From an uncultured archaeon (lineage in GTDB: Archaea > Hadarchaeota > Hadarchaeia > Hadarchaeales > Hadarchaeaceae), in contig CAKZTQ010000045.1 of NCBI GenBank assembly GCA_937921735.1, positions 1 through 57,798 of the forward strand: a stretch of DNA of 57,798 nucleotides. Direction: 5' to 3'. A program made the position numbers and the translations under genes. The notes below the pieces were generated by a model. The model ran no database searches. It saw nothing but the letters and a program-made list of their open reading frames with translations, and was not told the DNA's origin. Positions 40,974 to 48,532 of this stretch are shown here, piece after piece (the stretch's first letter is position 1; every line of letters starts with the position of its first letter).

Positions 40974-42395
40974 ATGGCTAAATTAGATTTGGTCATTAAA
41001 AATTGTAAAATAGCCTCTTCCACGGGTTTATGGGAATGCGGGCTAGGTATAAACGATGGTAAGATAGTATCAATTTCCAAAGATCACCTCCTGCCCGCTG
41101 CCGAAAGGGTAATAGATTGCAGGGGAAAGATAATCCTCCCCGGTGGAATCGATTTTCATGTACATTTCCAAGACCCAGGATACACGTACAGGGAAGATTG
41201 GAAAACGGGGACGGAGTCCGCGGCCGCTGGCGGCACGACATTGGTGGTCGACCATGGCAACACCAATCCGCCATCGACCACACCGAAAAATCTAATGAGG
41301 ATAATTAAAACCGCTGAAAGAAAAGCAATCGTCGATTTCGGCATCAACGGCGCTGTCACGTCAAAGAACTTAGACCAGCTGCCAAAACTAGCTGCCGAGG
41401 GCGTAATGGCATTCGGCGAAATTTATATGGCCGAGTCCGTCCCCGAGCTCGAGAGGGTTGAAGACGGTGCCCTGCTCGAAGCCTTTAAAATAATCGGCGA
41501 AATGGGATGCATCGCCGGCGTACATGCGGAAAACTGGGAAATCGTCTCCTACTTTACACAAAAACTCAAGCGGGCCAAAAGAAAGGATCCCCTCGCCCAC
41601 TGCGAATCTAGGCCGGATATTGCAGAGGCAGAGGCCATATCTAGAGCGATACTTTTTGGGAGAGAAACCGGTGTTCGCCTTCATATTTTCCACCTGAGCA
41701 CCCGACTCGGGGTAAATATTTTACGGCAAGCGAGGACCCTCGGGCAGGATGTAAGTGCCGAGGTTCTCCCCCAACATCTCCTTTTCAGACAAGAAGATAT
41801 GAAGAAACTAGGCCCTTACCTGAAATGCAATCCGCCCATAAGAAGCGAGGCAAATAGGGTTGCTCTGTGGGAAGGATTGAAAACTGGCGTGATAGAGATG
41901 GTTTCAAGTGACCATTGGCCAATGCCACTCTCCGAGGTTGAAGCCGGGTGGGAGGATATTTGGAAAGCAGGTTCGGGAATAGCCGGTGTCGAGACAAGAT
42001 TACCGCTCCTACTGACCTACGGGGTGAGAAAAAATTTAATTTCAATGGAAAAATTTGTCAGGATAACCTCTGAGAACCCGGCCCGCAGGCTGGGCCTTTA
42101 CCCACGGAAGGGATCAATAAGTATAGGGGCAGATGCCGATTTGACCATTGTAGATATGAAGAAAAAAGTTAGAATAAAGATAGATAACTTGCACACGAAG
42201 GCGGGTTACACGCCCTTCGAAAATTGGACCGTTGTCGGTGTACCGTGGTTAACTTTGGTGCGCGGCGAAATTGTGCTTGAGGAAGGAGAAATCGTGGCTA
42301 AACCGGGGCATGGTAAGTACATTCAACGTGATTACGGAAAGAATTGGAACATGGTGCCAGCAAAAAATCTGAATTCGAAAAGCTCAGGCTCATAA
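40974..42395 (+). CDS. dihydroorotase/hydantoinase-like cyclic amidohydrolase
   Basis: A 473-aa metal-dependent amidohydrolase. FHVHFQDPGYTYREDWKTGTESAAAGGTTLVVDHGNTNPP resembles dihydroorotase and allantoinase (HVH metal pair, DPG, TGT-AAAGGTT). VHAENWE, FHLSTRLG and VSSDHWP carry the other His and Asp ligands. The usual carboxylated Lys position (AFK in most relatives) seems replaced by Glu: GVMAFGEIYMAE. It sits next to a PreA-like flavoprotein, so cyclic ureide breakdown is likely, with unknown substrate. Composition is more A/T-rich than in the neighbouring mevalonate operon. Confidence 0.78.
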   Translation: MAKLDLVIKNCKIASSTGLWECGLGINDGKIVSISKDHLLPAAERVIDCRGKIILPGGIDFHVHFQDPGYTYREDWKTGTESAAAGGTTLVVDHGNTNPPSTTPKNLMRIIKTAERKAIVDFGINGAVTSKNLDQLPKLAAEGVMAFGEIYMAESVPELERVEDGALLEAFKIIGEMGCIAGVHAENWEIVSYFTQKLKRAKRKDPLAHCESRPDIAEAEAISRAILFGRETGVRLHIFHLSTRLGVNILRQARTLGQDVSAEVLPQHLLFRQEDMKKLGPYLKCNPPIRSEANRVALWEGLKTGVIEMVSSDHWPMPLSEVEAGWEDIWKAGSGIAGVETRLPLLLTYGVRKNLISMEKFVRITSENPARRLGLYPRKGSISIGADADLTIVDMKKKVRIKIDNLHTKAGYTPFENWTVVGVPWLTLVRGEIVLEEGEIVAKPGHGKYIQRDYGKNWNMVPAKNLNSKSSGS

Positions 42396-42399
42396 GCAG

Positions 42400-42840
42400 A
42401 CAGGCATTCGACACTTAAAACCGACCCCGTTCCGGACAAGCTCATAAAGAAAATATTTGAGGCCGCTAGGTGGCCCCCTGGGCGCCAACATACAACCATG
42501 GGACTTCATCGCGGTGAACGACCGGAGAACGAGGGAGAAAATCGCTCAAATTTTCGTTGAGACTTACGAGAGGCTAAAAATTGGCGGGAGATTTCCCTTC
42601 TACAGTGGTGAAAGTGTTACGGAAGAGGCTCACCGAACCGCACGTTCTCATCGTGATTTGTGCTGGCGTGCGATTTATTAGCTTATCCCAATACCATAAA
42701 GTAAAAAATATAGAGAAGAGATCTGATGTCAGCATGGGTAGCTATTCAAAACATTATCTTGGCGGCAAGTGCTCTAGGCTTGAGTCTTACCTGGGGGACT
42801 GCAAACCCCCGACTATAAAGAGGCTTAGGCATCCTCCGAA
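42400..42840 (+). pseudogene. decayed nitroreductase gene
   Basis: Nitroreductase-like pieces occur in order but in different frames: LKTDPVPDKLIKKIFEAARWPP (from about 42410), then ANIQPWDFIAVNDRRTREKIAQIF after a shift near 42480, then RLTEPHVLIVICAGV after another near 42600, and SAWVAIQNIILAASALGLSLTWG from about 42730. The start and end are also missing. It fills the gap between the amidohydrolase and PreA-like genes, so it was perhaps once part of that cluster. Confidence 0.8.
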
Positions 42841-42849
42841 GTGATAAAA

Positions 42850-44052
42850 ATGAGTGACCCAATCGATGCGAAAAAGATTGACCTGTCGGTGAAATTTTGT
42901 GAGCTTGAATTTGAAAACCCGTTTATCCTATCGTCGGGGCCGCCAACGGGTAGTACTGAGAAAATAGAGCGAGCGTTTGAGGCCGGCTGGGCCGGCGCGG
43001 TTACAAAAGTTTTGGGTTCAAAACCGCGGTCAAATCCCCATCCACGGATAGCGGGCCTACGTTACGGAGGGAAGTTAATCGCGATTGAAAATATAGAATC
43101 GGTGATTTATCCCTTAGAGGAATGGTTGCCCAAGATCGCTGAACTCAAGAAAAAATATCCGGAAAAGATCTTGATATCAAACCTCATGGGCGGAGCGGAC
43201 CCGGAGATCTGGCAAAGGATGATCATAGACGTGCAGGAAGCTGGAGCGGATATGATCGAACTCAACTTATCCTGCCCCTTGACGGACGAAGCCTGGGTCG
43301 TCGGGGCAACATTGGGCCAGAATCCAGACCTAACACGTGAGGCAACGAGGTTGGCCAAGGAGGTCGCTACCGTTCCGATAATGGTAAAGCTCACCCCAAA
43401 CGTGACAGATATAACTTTGACCGCAAAAGCGGCGGAGCGCGGAGGAGCCGACGCCGTCTCGGCTATAAACACCGTCCAGGGCTTCATCGGTATAGACCTC
43501 GAAACTATGGAACCCTTGCCCTCCGTTAGTGGGATGTCCTCATTTGGCGGAATCTCAGGCCCGTCAATTAAGCCCATCGCCCTCAGATGCGTGGCGCAGA
43601 TAGCAAAATCAACGAAGCTACCCATCTCAGGAATTGGTGGCATATCTAAGTGGGAAGATGCGGTTGAGTTTTTCATGGTGGGTGCCTCCACCGTCCAACT
43701 CTGCACAGCTGTGATGTTGCGTGGAAAGGAGATCATAGACGAGCTCAAGGAGGGTGTCTCATCCTATCTTTACAAAAAGGGATTCGGATCCGTAAAGGAG
43801 ATAGTGGGCTATGTCCTGCCCAAGCTAAAAAGCCTAGAAAAGCTGGACTATTCATATCGGGCAATGCCAGTACTCGACGCATCTAGATGTGTTAGATGTG
43901 AATTGTGTCGAATCGTTTGCTTGGATGCTGGTTTTGCAGCTATCAGAATCGAGGGTGGTCTGCCCAAAATTGATGAAGATAAATGTGATACGTGCGGGCT
44001 CTGTGTTCAAGTTTGCCCTCATCGAGCTTTGACCTTAAAGCCAAAGGACTGA
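42850..44052 (+). CDS. PreA-like dihydropyrimidine dehydrogenase subunit
   Basis: A 400-aa protein: an FMN-binding dihydroorotate-dehydrogenase-type barrel (about 1-310), then two [4Fe-4S] motifs, CVRCELCRIVC and CDTCGLCVQVC with CPH. DPD and PreA reduce uracil and thymine or run in reverse. The catalytic Cys of this family lies in LACGQDPEL; here the aligned text is GATLGQNPDL, so the Cys appears to be Leu. That suggests another substrate or reaction. An ATG (SDPIDAKKID) is used; a GTG three codons upstream is possible. Confidence 0.82.
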   Translation: MSDPIDAKKIDLSVKFCELEFENPFILSSGPPTGSTEKIERAFEAGWAGAVTKVLGSKPRSNPHPRIAGLRYGGKLIAIENIESVIYPLEEWLPKIAELKKKYPEKILISNLMGGADPEIWQRMIIDVQEAGADMIELNLSCPLTDEAWVVGATLGQNPDLTREATRLAKEVATVPIMVKLTPNVTDITLTAKAAERGGADAVSAINTVQGFIGIDLETMEPLPSVSGMSSFGGISGPSIKPIALRCVAQIAKSTKLPISGIGGISKWEDAVEFFMVGASTVQLCTAVMLRGKEIIDELKEGVSSYLYKKGFGSVKEIVGYVLPKLKSLEKLDYSYRAMPVLDASRCVRCELCRIVCLDAGFAAIRIEGGLPKIDEDKCDTCGLCVQVCPHRALTLKPKD

Positions 44053-44084
44053 TTAAAAGTTGAGATATCCAAAAAACTTTTAAT
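44052..44084 (+). terminator. hairpin after the PreA-like gene
   Basis: ATTAAAAGTT (44052-44061) and AACTTTTAAT (44075-44084) are a perfect 10-bp inverted repeat around a 13-nt loop, starting at the last base of the stop codon. It is not followed by a long T tract, so processing or weak termination is possible. Confidence 0.45.
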
Positions 44085-44526
44085 CTTCAGCGGGTTCCTC
44101 ACCGCCTACAATTTACAAGTTTTCACCGATGTGATGCTTCGCTAGCACCGAAAATGACCGCTATCATAACGAGTAAACGCTCTTCTTCAGCAGGCGTGAC
44201 CTACCTAACCTTTGAAGATAAAGGGTTGATGTAAGTTCTGTGTGAGCGATTTCATGCCCATGGAAAAGGCGTGCTGAAATGCTGGGGAGTCGAAGCGAAA
44301 GAACGGGGGTGGGTGCCACCTCGGTGCCGCTTCAAAAACGTGGTAAAGTATGGGAAGTGGAGGAAGTGTTATCAGAAATACAGTGCGATGGCCGTCAGTG
44401 CTACTTCGACGACCTGACCGCATCGTATTCGAAGACTCAAAGTCGGGTTGAAGGTTCGTCTACGCGGCAAAGCGACTGCTGAGAAAGTTGCGACGAATTT
44501 CATCGGCGAAGAGCTCCTTTTCGGTG
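44085..44526 (+). other. non-coding stretch with a possible decayed transposase-like fragment
   Basis: No intact gene. One frame from about 44280 to 44417 reads ...CWGVEAKERGWVPPRCRFKN... and GKWRKCYQKYSAMAVSAT before a stop, with a tone (basic, aromatic, Cys) reminiscent of transposase remnants, but I cannot match it to a family. No tRNA-Val 3'-end duplication that would mark an attachment site was found here. No credible RNA gene seen. Confidence 0.25.
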
Positions 44527-45291
44527 CTACTTTTTCTTTTTAGACGATCTCGAAAGCCCGAGGCACCTCGCATAAACGCATCGCTTGGGCGAGATCTTCG
44601 GCGAACTTCTCGGTTTATCCACGATCTCCAAGCCAGCATCGCGGACGATCACGACCGGCACTCGCTCGGCCGCTTCCCCCATCACCACCTGCGCGGCGGA
44701 GGCTATCTGGTCCGCGATGGCCCTAAAGGTGATCTTAAGCCTTCTTCCGAACAAGTCCAGCTGGCCGCGGCAGTCGATGACGGGTTCGATGCCCGCGACG
44801 CCGATGGCTTTGCCGATCGTACCCAGGCGAAGGGGTTGAACTTGGCTGTCCGCTATTATCACTCCCACTCTGGCCCCGGATCGCTGCCTGAGCTTCCGCA
44901 TCATCTCCTCGGCTGCCAGATCGGGCTTCGACGGCATCAACACGACTTGCCCGGGTGGCGCGTTCGAGTGATCCACTCCCGCGTTGATGCAAAGCATGCC
45001 CTCCCTTAAGGTCAGCAACGCATACCTCGCTACCCCCAAAACCTCGCTTGCCTCCCTTAGCACCAGCTCGACGAACTCCGGCTCCAACCTGCTCCTCTTG
45101 GCCAGCTGCTTCGCGCGCTTAGAGGGTCGAACACGAGCTAGCTCCTTTAAGCGACCTTGGGCGGTAGCCAGAGCGCTCGAGGCCACGACGACGATATCCC
45201 CATCCCTCAGCCCGCCCACCTGCTCGGAGGCCTTCAAGATCATCGACACCAGATCATCGCCGGGCTTAACGAGCGGCATGTTTAAGCCCAA
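44527..45291 (-). CDS. CofE paralogue, F420:glutamate-ligase-like
   Basis: A 254-aa member of the CofE family, clearly distinct from the CofE at 50669-51409. Shared blocks are GDIVVVASSALATAQGRL, INAGVDHSNAPPGQVVLMP, VIIADSQVQPLRLGTIGKAIGVAGIEPVIDCRGQ and DQIASAAQVVMGEA. It has SSALATAQG where the other copy has AQTIVSKVEG, and ends in a basic Cys-containing tail (CVYARCLGLSRSSKKKK). Being last in an operon after DHPS, it could add glutamate to a pterin cofactor instead of F420 (inference). Start 13 bp after the DHPS stop. Confidence 0.82.
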   Translation of the reverse strand: MGLNMPLVKPGDDLVSMILKASEQVGGLRDGDIVVVASSALATAQGRLKELARVRPSKRAKQLAKRSRLEPEFVELVLREASEVLGVARYALLTLREGMLCINAGVDHSNAPPGQVVLMPSKPDLAAEEMMRKLRQRSGARVGVIIADSQVQPLRLGTIGKAIGVAGIEPVIDCRGQLDLFGRRLKITFRAIADQIASAAQVVMGEAAERVPVVIVRDAGLEIVDKPRSSPKISPKRCVYARCLGLSRSSKKKK

Positions 45292-45304
45292 AACCCTCGT
45301 CGTA

Positions 45305-46168
45305 TCACCTCGCTAAATCCCGCTCTTCACCTGAGCGTTTAACCCTTGCGCCGGCACTCCTTATGGCCTCGGCGATCCTGACCGCATGCGATGTCTCCTT
45401 GGGGTCATGAGTTCTGACGACGTCCACGCCATTGAGCACCGCTATCGCAGTAGCGGCTAGGGAGCCCCAAAGCCTATCGCCAGGATCGGACAGGTTCAAC
45501 ACGCGCCCGATGAAGGATTTTCTGGAAACGGCCACGCAGATCGGGCGACCTAAGTTCTTCAACCTACCTAAGTTGGCTAGGATGTGGAGGTCCCACTCAG
45601 CGCCCTTTCCAAAACCTATGCCAGGATCGACGACCACCTTTCGCTCGTCGATGCCGTTGAGCTTGCATATGCTCAAACTATCGCGGAGTGCATTCATGAC
45701 CTCGTCGATGCTCTCGGCGTCGCCCGGTCTCTCGTTGGCGGCCATCAGGACGGTCGAACACCCGAAGCTCGAGATCACCCGTGCCATCTTTGGGTCGGCC
45801 TTGAGCCCGCTGACGTCGTTTATTATGCTTGCGCCAGCTTCTAAGGCGGCCTCGGCCACCTTAGCCCGCTGGGTATCGACGGAAATGGGTGCATCTAGTC
45901 CTTTGACGAGCGCCCTGACGACCGGGATTAGCCTCCGCATCTCCAGCGAGGTTGGGATGGGTTTGGCCCCGGGGGCAGTAGACATCGCCCCGACATCGAT
46001 GATGTGGGCCCCCTCTTCGAGCATGGTGCCCGCGCGCTCTACGGCCTCAGCTTTGCTCCGAACCACCGATCCGCGATAAAAGGACTCGGGGCCGACGTTT
46101 ATCGCCCCGACTATCACGACCGGATTTCCGCCCCCGACCCTTATCCCCGCGAGCTCGGCATATCCCAT
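45305..46168 (-). CDS. dihydropteroate synthase-like protein
   Basis: A 287-aa pterin-binding TIM-barrel enzyme. INVGPESFY, HIIDVGAMSTAPGAKPI, ISVDTQRAKVAEAAL, INDVSGLK, VVDPGIGFGKG, VSRKSFIGRV and VVRTHDPKE are the classic DHPS motifs. It would couple the MptE product (pterin pyrophosphate) to an aryl amine such as a ribofuranosylaminobenzene derivative in methanopterin synthesis. ATG at GYAELAG with GGGGAG upstream is preferred to a longer frame overlapping the radical SAM gene. 11 bp separate it from that gene. Confidence 0.88.
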   Translation of the reverse strand: MGYAELAGIRVGGGNPVVIVGAINVGPESFYRGSVVRSKAEAVERAGTMLEEGAHIIDVGAMSTAPGAKPIPTSLEMRRLIPVVRALVKGLDAPISVDTQRAKVAEAALEAGASIINDVSGLKADPKMARVISSFGCSTVLMAANERPGDAESIDEVMNALRDSLSICKLNGIDERKVVVDPGIGFGKGAEWDLHILANLGRLKNLGRPICVAVSRKSFIGRVLNLSDPGDRLWGSLAATAIAVLNGVDVVRTHDPKETSHAVRIAEAIRSAGARVKRSGEERDLAR

Positions 46169-46179
46169 GATCTCCCCGC

Positions 46180-47181
46180 TCAATCGCTTCCCAACCAACA
46201 GGTTGGGTCCTCCGCGAGGAAATCGCCGCTCCTCGCAAATGCCATCGCCCTGCACCCACCGCACCAATTTCTGTAATCGCAGACACCACATCTCCCCTTC
46301 AGGTTGTCCCTATCCCTGAGCGCGGCTAGGAGCTCCGAGGAGTACCAAATCTCCCGAAGAGACATCTCGCGCACGTTGCCTAGCGCCAGCTGGAGCCTCG
46401 AGCAAGGTGAGACGTTCCCGTCCGCCGAGACGCAGAGGATGGAAATGCCCGCCGTACAACCTCCTCGGATCTCATTGCTAGGTCTTCTCCGCTTTCCGCT
46501 TAGCAGCCCGGCGTATGGATTGCAGGTGGTGACGATATCGAGCTTCCCGTTTAGCTCCTTTTTCTTAGCGAGCAGGTATTCATACAGCCCTTTTTGCTCT
46601 TGCGGGGTAAGGCAGTACTCGCTTATGGACTTAGCCTGGCCCATGGGGATCATCACTTTCGTCGAGAAGTTCACCCCCAGCTCGAGTGCGAGCGAGAGAA
46701 GGGCCGGAAGTTCATGTAAGTTGTGCTTCGAGAAGGTGGGTGAAAGATAGGTCTTCACGCCAGCGCTCTTCAGGGACCTTATCGCCCTCAAACACCTCTG
46801 GAAGGAGCCGGGCTTGTTCCTGAATTCATCGTGGGTTTGCCTGATGCCGTCCACGCTCACCGAGACGTGATCCACCCCGCTGCTTCGGAATAGCTTGGCC
46901 CTCTCTTCGGTCAAGTACCACCCGTTGGTGATCGCCGCGACCCGCAACCCCAAATCAACCGCATATCGTATGAGGACGAAGAGGTCCCGCCTCGCTAAGG
47001 GCTCCCCGCCGCTTATGTAAAGCTCCTCGGCCCCTAAATCAGCTACTTGCACCAGCAGCCTCTTCGCCTCCTCGGTGCTCAAATCCCTTCGCTTGGGAGG
47101 GGGCACGTAGCAATGTTTACAGGAGAAATTGCACTTGCTCGTGATGTTCCAAGTCACGGAATAAAGACCATGCCAGACCAT
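46180..47181 (-). CDS. radical SAM protein with SPASM domain
   Basis: A 333-aa enzyme. The [4Fe-4S]-SAM motif is CNFSCKHC (C17, C21, C24), ISGGEPLARRDLF is the GGE motif. The C-terminal SPASM region supplies Cys for auxiliary clusters: GGCTAGISILCVSADGNVSPCSRL and CGVCDYRNWCGGCRAMAFARSG, with a final Cys near residue 330. SPASM enzymes modify peptides or build cofactors. It is first in the operon with DHPS and the CofE paralogue. The substrate cannot be named. Confidence 0.85.
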   Translation of the reverse strand: MVWHGLYSVTWNITSKCNFSCKHCYVPPPKRRDLSTEEAKRLLVQVADLGAEELYISGGEPLARRDLFVLIRYAVDLGLRVAAITNGWYLTEERAKLFRSSGVDHVSVSVDGIRQTHDEFRNKPGSFQRCLRAIRSLKSAGVKTYLSPTFSKHNLHELPALLSLALELGVNFSTKVMIPMGQAKSISEYCLTPQEQKGLYEYLLAKKKELNGKLDIVTTCNPYAGLLSGKRRRPSNEIRGGCTAGISILCVSADGNVSPCSRLQLALGNVREMSLREIWYSSELLAALRDRDNLKGRCGVCDYRNWCGGCRAMAFARSGDFLAEDPTCWLGSD

Positions 47182-47203
47182 CGTGATACCCTAACTTTAG
47201 GCC

Positions 47204-47377
47204 CTACGACGCACATATGCAGCTGTTTTTCTTGCATTCCTCCCGGCTTAACTTCCATTTCTTGGTCCGCAGAAAATCACCCGAGTTAAGCTGCGCTAGG
47301 TACGATTTAAGTGTATCGTGCTGGTGTTTGTGACGTGAGCCAGTCGCCTCGGTTCGGCGATAAGGTTTAAACTTCAT
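47204..47377 (-). CDS. possible 57-aa Cys-ended peptide upstream of the radical SAM gene
   Basis: An open frame starting MKFKPYRRTEATGSR and ending SREECKKNSCICAS, stop 22 bp before the radical SAM start on the same strand. Three Cys lie in the last ten residues, after a charged leader, a layout seen in RiPP precursors. Against it: no clear ribosome-binding site, a TATA-like ACTTAAATC inside the frame, and the start lies in the gcvT promoter region. Treat as a candidate only. Confidence 0.3.
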   Translation of the reverse strand: MKFKPYRRTEATGSRHKHQHDTLKSYLAQLNSGDFLRTKKWKLSREECKKNSCICAS

Positions 47378-47401
47378 TTGACCCAAAATCCACGGGGCGG
47401 C

Positions 47402-48532
47402 ATGAAGCAGCTTCAGCTTGCCAGCGTCCATCGCTCCCTGGGGGCGAAGATGGTACCGTTTGCTGGTTGGGAAATGCCACTTATGTATTCCAGTATCGCA
47501 GAAGAACACCTTGCCGTCAGGGAGACCGCTGGATTATTCGACGTCAGCCACATGGGCGAGCTGATCGTCGAGGGAAAGGACGTCGAGGACTTTCTACAGC
47601 ACGTAACCTCGAACGACTTAGCTAAGCTAAAAGTGTTCGATGCGCAGTACTCGACGGTTCTCAACGAGCGCGGCGGCGTGAAGGATGACGTCTTCGTTTA
47701 CAAGCTCGAGGAGCAAAAGTACATGGTGGTGACCAACGCGGTCAACGTCGAGAAGATCTTCAATTGGTTCAAGCAGCACGCTCGGGGAGATGTTAAGATA
47801 GAGGACATCACGGATCGAACGGTCATGCTAGCATTGCAAGGGCCTAGGGCGGAAGAAGTGCTCCAGCAATTGACAGAATTCGAGCTAAAAGGGCTGAAGC
47901 GCTTCAAGAGCGCCCAGATCGAAATAGCCAACATTCCCCTGCTCGTGAGCCGCACCGGCTACACAGGCGAGGATGGGTTTGAGCTCTACCTGATGGATGA
48001 AAGCGCTTCCAAACCCGGGCGCGCGGAAAAGCTTTGGGATGTCCTGCTTCGCGCTGGTGAGGAGGTCGGCGTTAGACCCTGTGGCTTAGGTGCGAGGGAT
48101 ACCACAAGGCTAGAGGCGGGATATGTGCTTTATAATCACGAGCTCAACGAGGAGATCACACCGCTTGAGGCCAAGATACAGTATGCGGTCAAGTTGGAGA
48201 AGGGGGACTTCGTAGGACGCGAAGCTCTCATCGCACAGAAGGAGGTTGGGTTGAAGAAAATGCGCATAGGTCTCAAGATGCTGGAGCCGGGTGTGCCCAG
48301 AGAAGGTTGTAGGGTGTTGAAGGATGGGAAGGAAGTGGGTTATCTAACCTCCGGCACCTTTTCGCCTCTCTTGAAAGTCGGAATCGCCATGGGCTACGCA
48401 ACCCCAGATATCGCGCTCGGCACGGAGGTGATGGTCGAAATACACGGCAAACCTCGGCGAGCGGAGGTCGTCGGATGGCCGTTTTACGATCCTCAAAAGT
48501 ATGGCTTCAGCAGGAGGGCGGAATCATCGTGA
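47402..48532 (+). CDS. gcvT: aminomethyltransferase, glycine cleavage T protein
   Basis: A 376-aa GcvT. MVPFAGWEMPLMYSS, GLFDVSHMGELIVEG, SNDLAKL, LQGPRAEEVLQ and VSRTGYTGEDGFELYL are the family motifs; LGARDTTRLEAGYVLYNHEL binds the pterin. It transfers the C1 unit of a lipoyl-bound aminomethyl group to tetrahydrofolate or tetrahydromethanopterin. The start is ATG 47402 after GGGGCGG, with GTTTAAAC as the TATA box about 30 bp upstream. gcvP and gcvH are not in the window. It overlaps the FrhB-like gene by 4 bp. Confidence 0.92.
   Translation: MKQLQLASVHRSLGAKMVPFAGWEMPLMYSSIAEEHLAVRETAGLFDVSHMGELIVEGKDVEDFLQHVTSNDLAKLKVFDAQYSTVLNERGGVKDDVFVYKLEEQKYMVVTNAVNVEKIFNWFKQHARGDVKIEDITDRTVMLALQGPRAEEVLQQLTEFELKGLKRFKSAQIEIANIPLLVSRTGYTGEDGFELYLMDESASKPGRAEKLWDVLLRAGEEVGVRPCGLGARDTTRLEAGYVLYNHELNEEITPLEAKIQYAVKLEKGDFVGREALIAQKEVGLKKMRIGLKMLEPGVPREGCRVLKDGKEVGYLTSGTFSPLLKVGIAMGYATPDIALGTEVMVEIHGKPRRAEVVGWPFYDPQKYGFSRRAESS

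Noticed and set aside
42755-42835. tRNA-Cys-like ACTGCAAA loop between GGGGG and CCCCC
   Set aside because: The stem has an 8-nt loop and there is no D- or T-arm; the bases belong to the decayed nitroreductase frame.
44160-44290. C/D-box sRNA-like TGATGT ... CTGA pair in the gene-free stretch
   Set aside because: C box is imperfect, no C'/D' pair and no clear guide; not distinguishable from chance.
44052-44526. Attachment-site copy of the tRNA-Val 3' end at the right edge of the A/T-rich block
   Set aside because: No stretch of the tRNA 3' end longer than a few bases was found.
44850-44980. Long open frames opposite real genes in GC-rich regions (for example 36625-37263, 38307-38870 and 27278-27748)
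   Set aside because: They are antisense shadows of mevalonate kinase, UbiD and the HTH-zinc protein, with no family-like sequence.
47204-47509. Longer version of the Cys-peptide frame starting in gcvT
   Set aside because: Its first 44 residues are antisense to gcvT; only the 57-aa part outside the gene is worth keeping as a candidate.
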